Positions 20,513 through 29,689 of a stretch of 64,000 nt of DNA are shown one piece after another. The notes under the pieces are model-generated. The model ran no database searches and was not told the origin of the DNA. It worked only from the letters and a program-made list of their open reading frames with translations. Each line of letters starts with the position of its first letter. The stretch's first letter is position 1. Source of the stretch: Aurantiochytrium sp. KH105 (taxonomy: Eukaryota; Sar; Bigyra; Thraustochytrida; Thraustochytriidae); assembly GCA_003116975.1 (NCBI GenBank), contig BGKB01000043.1:186001-250000 (forward strand), read 5' to 3'. A program made the position numbers and the translations under genes.

Positions 20513-21049
20513 TTATTTATGGTTTGGGTGCTCACGCGGACGGGTAAAAGAACGCGCAAAAATCTCAAAGTCCTCGATCCCGAGCACAAGGTCCACAAAC
20601 CAGAGATTAATGTCCTCTTCGAAGAGAGCGCAATACTTGCCGTCAAGACTGTCCCGACATTCTTGCATAAATTCACGTCGAGAGGCACCATGTTCGCCAA
20701 GGAAGACTTCGAGCATCTTTTCTGCAGCCCGGACAAACTCCTCGTGCGCCTCGGTCTGCTCCAGCGAATACTCTTGCGATGACACTGCTGCTGCAGCTGC
20801 AGATGATGATGCTGTTGATTCTGATGGCCATGCTTGCGCATGGGCAGCGCAAATATCATGGTGCAACGCATCGAGTTGCGGCGCTAACTCCTGGCTTGCG
20901 CGGTACAGCAGTGTCCACGAGGAGGAAGACGACCCTGTTGAAGAAGAATACGATGATGACGATAGCTTTGACGGCGGTGAAGAAGAGGCTTCTTTGCTCT
21001 CTTGCTCGTGCTGCCGCCATTCGCCGTGAAGGTCGACTTTTGACTCCAT
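20513..21049 (-). CDS. BART-domain protein (ARL2BP/CFAP36-like)
   Basis: 178 residues from the ATG at 21049 (MESKVDLHGEW). The frame stays open farther upstream, but that part is encoded by a CCTTT pentamer array and is probably 5' UTR. The first third is Ser-rich. The C-terminal half reads 'EQTEAHEEFVRAAEKMLEVF', 'FMQECRDSLDG' and 'LVLGIEDFEIFARSF', which follows the BART pattern of helices ending in a (D/E)(D/Y)xxF block. Known: BART domains bind GTP-loaded ARL2/ARL3 and act in ciliary or mitochondrial trafficking. Whether this is the ARL2BP or the CFAP36 type cannot be settled here. Poly-Ser and poly-Ala runs are seen at about residues 25-42 and 75-85. Confidence 0.65.
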   Translation of the reverse strand: MESKVDLHGEWRQHEQESKEASSSPPSKLSSSSYSSSTGSSSSSWTLLYRASQELAPQLDALHHDICAAHAQAWPSESTASSSAAAAAVSSQEYSLEQTEAHEEFVRAAEKMLEVFLGEHGASRREFMQECRDSLDGKYCALFEEDINLWFVDLVLGIEDFEIFARSFTRPREHPNHK

Positions 21050-21070
21050 TTTCGCGGGCGTGAAACACGC

Positions 21071-21096
21071 TTTCCTTTCCTTTCCTTTCCTTTCCT
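21071..21096. repeat. (TTTCC)n pentamer repeat
   Basis: Five tandem units about 20-50 bases upstream of the chosen ATG of the BART gene. Confidence 0.85.
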
Positions 21097-22040
21097 TGCC
21101 AAGGCACGTCTCTTGCGCAGCGTCAGTACATTTCCCGATGTGCCGCGCCGTGCCTGCCTGTCTTGCACGGTTGTCTCCGTGCGATCGAGACGAAAGAAAC
21201 AAGTCGTCGGCCCGTCGCAGAGCCGTTTCAGGTTCTGCTTGCAATGCAGACTTTTTTTGTTTTCATTTACTCTGCCTTGCTTGTCTTGGCAGTGCGTCCC
21301 CAAAATATCAGCCTTCAATAAACATGGTGCCAGCGGTCTGAAGCCCTGAATCACCTCGCCACCGGCTCAGTTGGGCTCGATTCCATCAATCCATGCCTAA
21401 CAATAAGGCAAGGCCTAGTCACATGCAATCAACTTTATGACGTAGAGCGAACGCCAACCATGTTCGTCTCGAGTGCTTGCTGGCAAGCAGCAACAGAGGC
21501 ATTGAGAAAATGCCCGTCAGGAATCAAGTTTTTCGTGCATACACATCCTGGCCCGCGAGCCTCGATCGAGTGCTCAAGCCCCGCCTTGGCGCGGCCTACG
21601 AATAACTTTTGAGCTTGGCAAGTGAAAACACACCAAAGCGAGAAGAAAAAAAAATCCAAACCACAATTAGGCCTACCAAGGGTCGACTCACTCACGCGCG
21701 CAGACAAGGCGGCGCGCGCGTCGCGTCGCGTTGCGGTGCGACCCTTGACTGAGAGCTGCGCGGCAGCTTGAAGCGGGGACTGCCGTGAGCCGCGGTGCAC
21801 CGCGGTCTCGCCGCGAACCCGGCCGAAGTTGCCTGGCCAGAGTGGGCTGAAGAAAGGAATTCTCCAGCACACATCGACGACGCAGTCCGCCGCTACCTCT
21901 TGCGCGCGAGGCGAGCTGGCGCCAGCGCAGAGACCCAGGTCAAGAAAGGGCAGGGCCGCGCGTGTACGCTAGCCTCATCGGTCTTTACAAGCAAGACAGA
22001 GCACCCTCTTGCGCTCTCGCATTGGTGGTCGAGCTATCAT

Positions 22041-22170
22041 CAGGCCAGGCCAGGGCAGGCCAGGTCTCGTCAAGTCAAGTCAATTTCTCACATCACATCA
22101 AATAGATCAGATCTCAGATCACATCAATTAAGATCAGACCAAACCAGTACAGACCAAGCCAAGTCAGGAT
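22041..22170. repeat. GGCCA / TCAAG / AGATCA degenerate pentamer-hexamer tract
   Basis: A chain of short repeats that drifts from (GGCCA)n to (TCAAG)n to AGATCA-like units, ending about 40 bases before the pantothenate kinase ATG. Confidence 0.7.
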
Positions 22171-22208
22171 AAACCTAGGAGGACAGGGAAAAGGAAAAGA
22201 AGGCTAGC

Positions 22209-24035
22209 ATGGCTTCCGACGATGAAGAACAGGACCCAAACACGGCCTCATCCCCTCTTTCCGAGGTCGTAGGCGCTGTCGCTTCAGCCGCCCGTGGTCG
22301 AAGAGTGGATGATCGCGGCGGATCTAATGCGGATGAAAGGGATTCATCGAATTCAAGACCAACTTCACCCGTGCGGAAACGTCAATACTCGTATAGCGAT
22401 CTCGGGTTCACAAGCTGGGACGAGAAACCGCTGACATGGGACGCCGGCATGACCTTGGGTCTGGACTTTGGCGGAACATTGTCGAAGATCGTCTTTTTTG
22501 AACCCAAGGAAGTACCAGGCTACGCAAACCCGCTCGCTGACTTTCTCCTGAAACGGACAACGTATGGACACAGCGGAGAACGCGACACCCACCTTTCATT
22601 CTACTCGGAGAAACTTGGAGGTAGACTGCATTTCATCAGTTTCGAGACCTCTCGCACGCATGGCGCGATCCAGCTCCTCAAGAAACTCGAAGGTCACAAC
22701 ATTCGGCGCGTTCACGCTACAGGCGGCGGCGCCTACAAGTTCAGCCAGCTCATCAAGGATGAACTCGGAATCCGGCTCTTGAAACAAGACGAACTTGAGA
22801 CCGTGGTTCGGGGTATCATCTTCACATTGCTCGAGCATCCAAACAGCGAGTGCTACTCATACGAGGCCAACTTGGATGATCTCAACGAGAGCGCACGTGA
22901 GGGCCGCCATCACGGCGTCTCGCATGACGCACTATCTTATGAAATGCGCAGAGTACCTCGGCCAATGCCTGTGGAGAGTGGGTCATTCTTCCCTCTCTTG
23001 GTCGTGAACATCGGTTCTGGCGTCTCGATCATTAATGTCACATCGCCGTCTTCATTCAAACGTGTCAGTGGTACCGCCGTGGGCGGTGCTACATACTATG
23101 GTTTGTGTAAATTGCTGTGTCGGTGCGATGGCTTCAAAGAGGCCATGGATCTTGCCGAGCTCGGAGATTCACGTGATGTCAATCTTACTGTGCAAGACAT
23201 CTATGGCGGCTCGTACGAGCTGGCCGGACTCTCGGGCGAAATTACCGCGTCTTTCTTTGGCAAGGCGGCAGCTGCGCGTGGTCGAGTCCGTACAAAGCGC
23301 AGTCGCAAGCGGCGTTACGTTTCGTACCTGGAGCGCCTCAGTCTGGTGATTATCGCCCTGTTGGTGGCGAATCTTTTGGTGGGCTCGTATGTGTCATTTA
23401 CTGCCGGCTCCTTTGATCTGCGCGATCTCATTCTTGTTCTACTTCCTGGAGGCATGGCCTATCTTGTTTTTTGGTCAACCGAGGCGAAAATGACATCTTC
23501 GCATCCCCCGGACGATCGGCCGCCAGCGGCCGACCCACCATTACATTCAATGCGGGGACCTACAGACAAGGCCACACTTTTTGAAGAGGCAGACATTGCG
23601 CGCGCCCTCGTGGTTATGGTTGCGCAGAACGTCACGCAGATTGCCTTTCTGAACGCTCGTTTGCACAAGTCCAAGCGTGTGCTCTTTACGGGCAATTTTT
23701 TGCGTCACAACCGCATCGCTCTTCGCGCTCTTTCATCGATGATGCAAAATTGGTCGCGCGGGTCGATCCAAGCCCTCTTCATGGAGCACGAGGGTTACTT
23801 TGGCGCGATTGGCACCTTTTTGTACTCGATTGACAAATCGACCCATCAGCAACCGGACGACGAGGACATGGACAACGATACGAATTCGCAAGAAAGTGGT
23901 GGCGACGAGGCCAGTGAGGAGGAGATCGACGTTGTCCAAGATCTCCTCTTTCGAGGCGCCTTTCCTCGACGCCGCACAGCAAAGCTTGATGTCTCTTCCG
24001 AAGGACCTCGCGCTGCACAACCCACCGAGTCTTGA
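22209..24035 (+). CDS. PANK: Pantothenate kinase, eukaryotic type, with membrane insert
   Basis: 608 residues, one exon. It phosphorylates pantothenate, the first and controlling step of CoA synthesis. Seen: a disordered N-terminus (1-75), then the acetate/sugar kinase-like fold with GLDFGGTLSK (84-93), ATGGGAYKF (170-178), KQDELE with the catalytic-type Glu near 195-197, VNIGSGVSI (266-274), GTAVGGAT, and C-terminal VLFTGNFLR and MEHEGYFGAIGTF (525-537). Odd: between SGEITASFFGKA (342-352) and DIARALVVM (462-470), where animal PanKs have a short loop, there are about 105 residues. This insert has a basic stretch (KRSRKRRY) and two hydrophobic segments at about 377-397 and 405-423. A membrane-bound enzyme is inferred. 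The tail is acidic. Confidence 0.92.
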   Translation: MASDDEEQDPNTASSPLSEVVGAVASAARGRRVDDRGGSNADERDSSNSRPTSPVRKRQYSYSDLGFTSWDEKPLTWDAGMTLGLDFGGTLSKIVFFEPKEVPGYANPLADFLLKRTTYGHSGERDTHLSFYSEKLGGRLHFISFETSRTHGAIQLLKKLEGHNIRRVHATGGGAYKFSQLIKDELGIRLLKQDELETVVRGIIFTLLEHPNSECYSYEANLDDLNESAREGRHHGVSHDALSYEMRRVPRPMPVESGSFFPLLVVNIGSGVSIINVTSPSSFKRVSGTAVGGATYYGLCKLLCRCDGFKEAMDLAELGDSRDVNLTVQDIYGGSYELAGLSGEITASFFGKAAAARGRVRTKRSRKRRYVSYLERLSLVIIALLVANLLVGSYVSFTAGSFDLRDLILVLLPGGMAYLVFWSTEAKMTSSHPPDDRPPAADPPLHSMRGPTDKATLFEEADIARALVVMVAQNVTQIAFLNARLHKSKRVLFTGNFLRHNRIALRALSSMMQNWSRGSIQALFMEHEGYFGAIGTFLYSIDKSTHQQPDDEDMDNDTNSQESGGDEASEEEIDVVQDLLFRGAFPRRRTAKLDVSSEGPRAAQPTES

Positions 24036-24515
24036 TCGTTTTCTATTTTCTTTCTTCTTTTGAGGAGAGAAGGCGCACGAAAAGGGGGGGGGGGGGAGGG
24101 GATGGACGTGGCGCGGTAAGGCGATGTTATTATCGCCAATCACTGTCTGGTCCAGACGCAAGGATCCCCTTCCCCAGAAAACAAGGGCGTATACGTATTT
24201 ACAACGTAAAAGTATCTTTTACTTGCAATCCTACTGACGAGAGAAAATCAAAGAAAACAAGTAGGGAATAAAAAGGACGACGCATCACTCTCATGCAGAA
24301 ATAGGCCAAGAGCTGGCCTTGGTTCGCTCGAAACAGAAGAAGCGCGACATGGTTCTTCTCGAACCCGCCCAAGAAAAACGTGTGAACAACGAAGAAGATT
24401 TAGATTCATGGATTAGATTCATGGTGAGGCGCAAATGTGCAAGAGAAGAAAGAAAAAAGAAGAAAAGTAGAAGAAAAGAAATGGTCTGGAGGAGGTCGGG
24501 GCATCGACGTAATGT
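24036..24515. other. Intergenic, convergent 3' ends
   Basis: 480 bases between the stops of PANK (+) and the PUF gene (-). It holds a poly-G run at 24084-24096 and an A-rich stretch; no gene is seen. Confidence 0.4.
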
Positions 24516-27500
24516 TCATTTGTTCACGTGATTCAAGATGTGACGCCCGTATGTAAACCGCGAAAGAATGTCAGCGCGCGCGTTCACCTCGGTAAACAGA
24601 CGGTCGCGCAAGTCGCCCTTGGAAACCTCATAAGCCTTGGACACGACAAAGTTGCCATATGGATCCTTGGCCAAATGAAGAATCACAGAGCCATCCGACT
24701 CTGGCGGACTTGCTTCGAGACCGAGCGAAGCGGCGTGCGAGCCGTCATCATCGACAAGAGGTTCGAGAAGCTTGCGCACTTGCTCTGGAGAGGCACACAG
24801 CAGTGCCTTTTCAACGAGATGGCTTCCAAACTTGTGTTTGGCCAACTCAAGGAGATGGGCTGAGACGACGTTTTGCACGCGCTCAACCTGCTCGGGGGAC
24901 CCACTGGCCAGAACATGACCTGCGGCAAAAACGCCATGCTGGTCCCACACGAGTGAGGGGTACGATCCTTCGAGACTTGTCATAATGCTTGAAATATGAG
25001 GTGATCGCGCCGTGTCGCAGTCCCCAAGAACCAGCAGAACCAGACGAGAGGCGTTTTGGTTACGGCTCAGATCGACAGCCTCGGCAGCAATGGCACGTTC
25101 GAGGATCGCCATGAGCGCTTCGTCGCGAGCTGTCAACTTGGGACGCGGGCGAAGCGGAGCGGTTCCCCGCCGACTGCCGCTACCTCCACTCTGGCCAGAA
25201 GAGCGGCCGCCACCCCGCGAGCCGCTTGCGGCCCGAGGCTGCGGCTTCTCGCCCCCATCGCGTACAAGCAAATCTACAGCGCGCTGGAGCACGTGGGTAG
25301 CATTCGGATCCCGGGCAGAGCGGCGGACGAGATTGTCGTCAGTACAGAGCTCGAGAACAAGGTCCGTGCGCCAAGACGGAGGGGCGACCTCGAGCGCGCG
25401 CTGCACAACACGTGTGCCGTACTGATCGAGCGAAAGGTCAAGAACTTTGCCCTTCATGGTCTTGAGCAGTCGAAGACGCTGTTGCTCGTCGCAATGCACG
25501 AGCAGGTTCTGAATGACATAATTGGCAAAGACATCCTTCATGAGACCAAGGGCCTCGGGCAGCGACTCCTCAAGGAGGAGCTCGCGATCCGCATGAGAAG
25601 CATTGTCATTCAGGCACTGGATGTGCCGCGATCCATGGCTGTCGCGCGCAAACTCGATGACGTGGCCTCGAAGCTCTTCAGCCGAAGGACGGTACCCGGC
25701 TTGTTTATGATGCTGGAGAAGAGTCGACATGGTCTTCGAGCCGTCAGCGGAGCGCTCGGGGCTTTGACTCGTACGACGACTGGCGCTCTGCGCTGACTCG
25801 GCGCTTTGTCCGTTCCGAGAGGGGCGGCTAGAGCCATGAGGCTGAACATTGCGACCTTTACCTCGCGTTCCGCGGCTGCCACGAGCTGGGTTCGAGGCCG
25901 CCTGTCCGTTGCTTCCACGCGTGTTGCGAGCTCGGCCTTCCTGGAAAGCATCTGGAGAGAGCGAGCCACTGGCAGCCACATGCTCGCCGCTGGAGTGCTG
26001 ACGCTGTTGCTGGCGCTGTTGGAGTAGGTATTGCTGCTGCTGCTTCTGCTGTTGCTGCTGCTGCTGCGCATGGACCGGTTCTCGAGCCTGCGGAGGCAAG
26101 GCTCCACCCATCATCATGGGCATCATGGGGACCTGCGGGGCCATTTGCGCAGGGAAGTGATGCGGGTGAGGCGCGCCCACAGATGCACCCGAGGGAAAAT
26201 ACATGCCACTCGCCGCCGCGGCAGTGGCAGCGATGCGCTGCTGTTCAAGCATGATGAGACGTTGCTGGTGCTCTTGCATCTGCATCCACTGCATCATGAC
26301 CTGATTTTGCATTGCTTGAATCGCCTGCAACTGCTCTGCAGTGGCCGAGCGCGGATCGATGGTCCCGGGCATCCCCATCGGAACTCCCGCATATCCAGCT
26401 TGCGGTGCGTACTGATGGTGTTGCATTTGTTCAGGAATCCGGTCCACGCCCGCGTGCTGATGGCCCGAATAGTCGTGCTGCAGTTGGGCGGGATGATACG
26501 AGTAAAAGTGGCCATGCTGTGGGTGACTTGACTGCGGCTCCCGGAGAGCATCGACCTCAGCGTCAACTGGGTGTCTTTGCTGTTCATGCTGCTGGTCACT
26601 GCGTTCAGCCGAAGGACCGGACTCGATACCACTGGATTGATGCTCACGGCGACTGGGCTCTTGAGCGGCTGCGGAGAGACGGACTTCCTTGAGGAGGGAG
26701 CCGTCGTTCGCGGTGCTTTTCCTTCCACAAGGGGATGGGGACTTGGACTCGCCGGGGCTCAGCGGGCGCGGGGACGCAGGAATCGAGGGCAGGCTTGAAA
26801 AGTTGCCACCCAGGGCCGCGATAGAGAGGAAGACCGCAGATTCAGAAGTCGCGCGCTGATGTCCGCGATGGCGGCTGCCTGGGTGCAAGAGCTCATGGTC
26901 CCGATGATGTGAAAAGCCCGCAGCCTGAGGCGATCTTGAGGAAGACGACGAAGACGACGACGAGGACGAGGCCGAGGCTGAGGAAGGCGGCGGAGACAGC
27001 GCGCCGGTATCACGAAACATTGAAGGTGGGAAAGCCTCGCGCAGCTCGCTCGATCGACCACCATGACCCACGGTGTCGCGAAAGGGCGCATCGTCCAAGG
27101 CGTCATCAAAGCCCATACTTGCCGCTTGAAGAGCGATGGACTCCAAATCTCCGGCAAAGGTAACGCTACGCCGCTTCTCAAAGTGTGAACGACCTTGACG
27201 GGAGTACGATGCGGAAAATGGAGACGCAGAAGGAGAGGGCAGCGTCGGGGACGAGGAAGGACCCGTGGTGGTCGACGTCGACGTCGAGACCGACGATTCG
27301 GACGAGGTGAACGACTTGGATGAAGAGAATGATGACGAGGACGATGACTTTTCCGTGCGGAGGCGCGGGGCGCGATCTTCAGGGTTCTGCACGCCTTCGC
27401 AGTTTGCGTCCGGTTCCTCGACGGGTTCGCGGGCGAGGACGGGGTCAAGGCGAGAGGATCCGAAGAGAATGGAGGGCTCCGCCACCGACACTTTCATATC

Positions 27501-27854
27501 GTCGGCAGCATAGGCGCGACTATCTTGCGCGTCATCGAGCCAGCTTGCGAAATCAGTGGATTTGAGCCCCATCAAGCTCGTATGGCGCGCATGGTGGTGG
27601 TGGTGGTGGTGGTGCGAGACTTGCGGCGCGGCAACGTTCGTGGCCTCAGACGGGGAGAGCGCATGATGGTGTTCCGACTTGTGGCGGCCATGGAGCCCCG
27701 AGGTATCGAGTTCGCTCAGGAGGTCTGAGAGGCCAATTCCGTCCCAGGTTGTCTGATCCCACGTCTTGCATTTTTTGTTTCGATCGTGCATGCCGCGCAC
27801 CGCCGGCGTGAACCCCGGCGGCCCCGCGATCGGGCTATCGTTGGCTTTGTACAT
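24516..27854 (-). CDS. Pumilio/PUF-family RNA-binding protein
   Basis: 1112 residues from the first ATG (27854); the open frame reaches a little farther upstream only through a GTG codon and a GTACGT. The N-terminal 700 residues are disordered, with a His run encoded at 27593-27613, Ser runs and Gln runs. The C-terminal 390 residues carry eight PUF repeats, with core hexads near GSRHIQ, NYVIQ, GTRVVQ, ATHVLQ, ASRLVL, GVFAAG, GSHLVE and GNFVVSK. Known: each repeat reads one RNA base, and PUF proteins repress or localise mRNAs through 3' UTR sites. Repeats 5 and 6 have lost the usual base-reading pair, and a Gly/Arg/Ser-rich insert of about 60 residues splits repeats 4 and 5. Single exon as read. 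Confidence 0.88.
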   Translation of the reverse strand: MYKANDSPIAGPPGFTPAVRGMHDRNKKCKTWDQTTWDGIGLSDLLSELDTSGLHGRHKSEHHHALSPSEATNVAAPQVSHHHHHHHHARHTSLMGLKSTDFASWLDDAQDSRAYAADDMKVSVAEPSILFGSSRLDPVLAREPVEEPDANCEGVQNPEDRAPRLRTEKSSSSSSFSSSKSFTSSESSVSTSTSTTTGPSSSPTLPSPSASPFSASYSRQGRSHFEKRRSVTFAGDLESIALQAASMGFDDALDDAPFRDTVGHGGRSSELREAFPPSMFRDTGALSPPPSSASASSSSSSSSSSSRSPQAAGFSHHRDHELLHPGSRHRGHQRATSESAVFLSIAALGGNFSSLPSIPASPRPLSPGESKSPSPCGRKSTANDGSLLKEVRLSAAAQEPSRREHQSSGIESGPSAERSDQQHEQQRHPVDAEVDALREPQSSHPQHGHFYSYHPAQLQHDYSGHQHAGVDRIPEQMQHHQYAPQAGYAGVPMGMPGTIDPRSATAEQLQAIQAMQNQVMMQWMQMQEHQQRLIMLEQQRIAATAAAASGMYFPSGASVGAPHPHHFPAQMAPQVPMMPMMMGGALPPQAREPVHAQQQQQQQKQQQQYLLQQRQQQRQHSSGEHVAASGSLSPDAFQEGRARNTRGSNGQAASNPARGSRGTRGKGRNVQPHGSSRPSRNGQSAESAQSASRRTSQSPERSADGSKTMSTLLQHHKQAGYRPSAEELRGHVIEFARDSHGSRHIQCLNDNASHADRELLLEESLPEALGLMKDVFANYVIQNLLVHCDEQQRLRLLKTMKGKVLDLSLDQYGTRVVQRALEVAPPSWRTDLVLELCTDDNLVRRSARDPNATHVLQRAVDLLVRDGGEKPQPRAASGSRGGGRSSGQSGGSGSRRGTAPLRPRPKLTARDEALMAILERAIAAEAVDLSRNQNASRLVLLVLGDCDTARSPHISSIMTSLEGSYPSLVWDQHGVFAAGHVLASGSPEQVERVQNVVSAHLLELAKHKFGSHLVEKALLCASPEQVRKLLEPLVDDDGSHAASLGLEASPPESDGSVILHLAKDPYGNFVVSKAYEVSKGDLRDRLFTEVNARADILSRFTYGRHILNHVNK

Positions 27855-28573
27855 GATACTACTTTTGTAGTACGTACCTTGAGTTGGCACGCGATCGCGC
27901 TCTGCGCAAGCCGCAGGTTGCCTTGCGGCTCGCTAGCTTCACAGGCTTCTCCGGGAAAGCGGGGGGGGGGGGTGGGGGGAGGCGAGGCGAGTGGGGAGTA
28001 GGGTTCGTCCCGCCTGGCCTTTTCACGAACGCGCTCGTTGGCTGGCTGACCGGCCGCTAGCGCAGCTGCAGCTTTAGCTGCAGCCTTTTGCGACGCTGGA
28101 CAGTTTTTAGCTGTAGGCTTTACGAGGCCAGGCTCGCTCGCCTGGAACACGGTCGAGCTGCTCCCTCCGCTCCCTTCGCTCGCACCCTTGCCGGCAGGGC
28201 CACGCTCGACGCGCCGTGCCTCCCTCCGCCCGCGCGCGGGCTACGCTTTGCTCTTTTGCTGCCGCGCGTCAGGCAGACAAGCAGGCAAGCTAAGGTAGGC
28301 AAGCAAGCTAAAGCAGGCAGGCCCGCTCACTCCCTCACGCACTCAATTGCCGCTGCTTTCGCCGCCTCGCTTGTTTTCCTCCGCTCGCCCGGCCTCGCCG
28401 TCGCCGGCCCGACCGTCGCCTGCGATCCCTCGCACCTGCGATCGGCGTCTGCTGCCCTCTCTCTCGCCTGCCTCGCCCACCTGCCTGGCTGCTCGCTTGC
28501 TCGCTCGATCGCCTTCAACTCACAGTCAAGCTGCTTGCTGTTGCTGCTTATCTTATGCTGCCGCAGACGCCTC

Positions 28574-28598
28574 CTTTCTTTCTTTCTTTCTTTCTTTC
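28574..28598. repeat. (TTTC)n tetramer repeat
   Basis: Six tandem units in the gap upstream of the PUF gene. Confidence 0.85.
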
Positions 28599-28639
28599 CT
28601 CTCTGCCGCGGGCTCCTCCTCGCGCCAGCGCGTGCCGCG

Positions 28640-28691
28640 ATTCCGCACTTGCGCCGCGCCCATTCCGCACTTGCGCCGCGCGTGCGCAAGT
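28640..28691. repeat. Direct repeat with 8-bp hairpin
   Basis: A unit of about 20 bases beginning ATTCCGCACTTGCGCC occurs at 28640 and again at 28662. In the second copy ACTTGCGC (28669-28676) pairs with GCGCAAGT (28684-28691) across a 7-base loop. Confidence 0.7.
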
Positions 28692-29047
28692 CCGCTATCC
28701 CACGCGGCCACTCGATCACGGCCGCCTCCGCAAAGAAGTGCGCCGGCGCACACCCCTGGCCTCCTCCCCCTCTTCCCCCCCTCTGCGCCGCTCTGCTCTA
28801 CTCGCGCTGTGGGGGCGTGTCTACTATAGTGTTAGAGCAGTAAAACTTGCCTTCTTGTTACTAGGCCTAGTTACAGTTATAGCCCCTGACGGGCGCGTGA
28901 AGAACTACTGTAAACAGCAACCTATGTTTTTTTTTAACAAACGCGCCGCGCTGGGTTTTCAGGGCACGCACGCCCGCACGCGCGCGACGGCCAGCCGGGT
29001 CGTCCGTTGCCGCGCGTGCTGCAGCTGCTCGCCGGCGGCAGCGGATA

Positions 29048-29080
29048 GCTGGCTGGCTGGCTGACTGGCTGGCTGGCTGG
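29048..29080. repeat. (GGCT)n tetramer repeat
   Basis: About eight units with one GACT variant; a second array of the same unit is at 29528-29555. Confidence 0.85.
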
Positions 29081-29398
29081 ACACGAGGAGGAGGGTGTGC
29101 GTGACAGGCTCGCGCTCGGGAGGGAGGGCTGAAGCGGACCGGCAGCCGACCGCGACCTTATCGTTCGCGGCCTCTTCGCTCCGTGCCTCTTCATTTCGGA
29201 CGTATGTCGAAACGAGCAAGAATCATCGACATGGCCGCACTGGCGAGGAAAGGGACCCGCGCTGGCTGGCCGAGAGGAACGCTGTTCGGATCGTTCGTTG
29301 CCGATGGTTGATTCACCGAGCCAGGGTGTGCGAACGAAGGGCCGGCCAGCCCACTGTGTCCGAGCGGTGACCAAGTGGTGACCGAGTTGAAGGGGCCA

Positions 29399-29442
29399 GG
29401 CAGTCAGGCAGTCAGGCAGTCAGTCAGTCAGGCAGAGTCAGG
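29399..29442. repeat. CAGT/CAGG tandem repeat
   Basis: Alternating AGGCAGTC units followed by pure CAGT units, in the 3' flank of the sulfatase gene. Confidence 0.8.
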
Positions 29443-29689
29443 TATCCGCCAGCCCTCGAAGAAACGAGCCAAGCAAAGGAGAGGCAGGAGTCCACCAGCC
29501 TTCAAAGGAACCAACCTGACTAGCGGAGGCTGGCTGGCTGGCTGGCTGGCGGGCGAAGGGTCAGGTCATAACTCCACAAAGATCCCCATAACCGTAACCG
29601 TAACCATCATCTTCATCTTCAAATCATCATCATCAAAGCGGGGAAAAGATCAATTCATGGGGGGGAGGGGGCAATGCAATGCAAATTTG

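Larger units (their letters stand above)
21050..22208. other. Divergent intergenic region
   Basis: 1.16 kb between the BART gene (-) and pantothenate kinase (+), so both promoters should lie here. It holds a (TTTCC)n array at 21071-21096 beside the BART start and, just before the kinase ATG, GGCCA and TCAAG repeats (22041-22082) followed by degenerate AGATCA/CCAAG units to 22170. Frames on both strands near 21435-21900 have no recognisable domain. Confidence 0.45.
27855..29689. other. Intergenic, repeat-rich
   Basis: 1.8 kb between the PUF start and the sulfatase stop, both minus. It holds a poly-G run (27960-27977), (TTTC)n at 28574-28598, a direct repeat plus hairpin at 28640-28691, GGCT arrays at 29048-29080 and 29528-29555, and a CAGT/CAGG tract at 29399-29442. 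Many overlapping frames exist on both strands; none has a recognisable domain. Confidence 0.5.
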
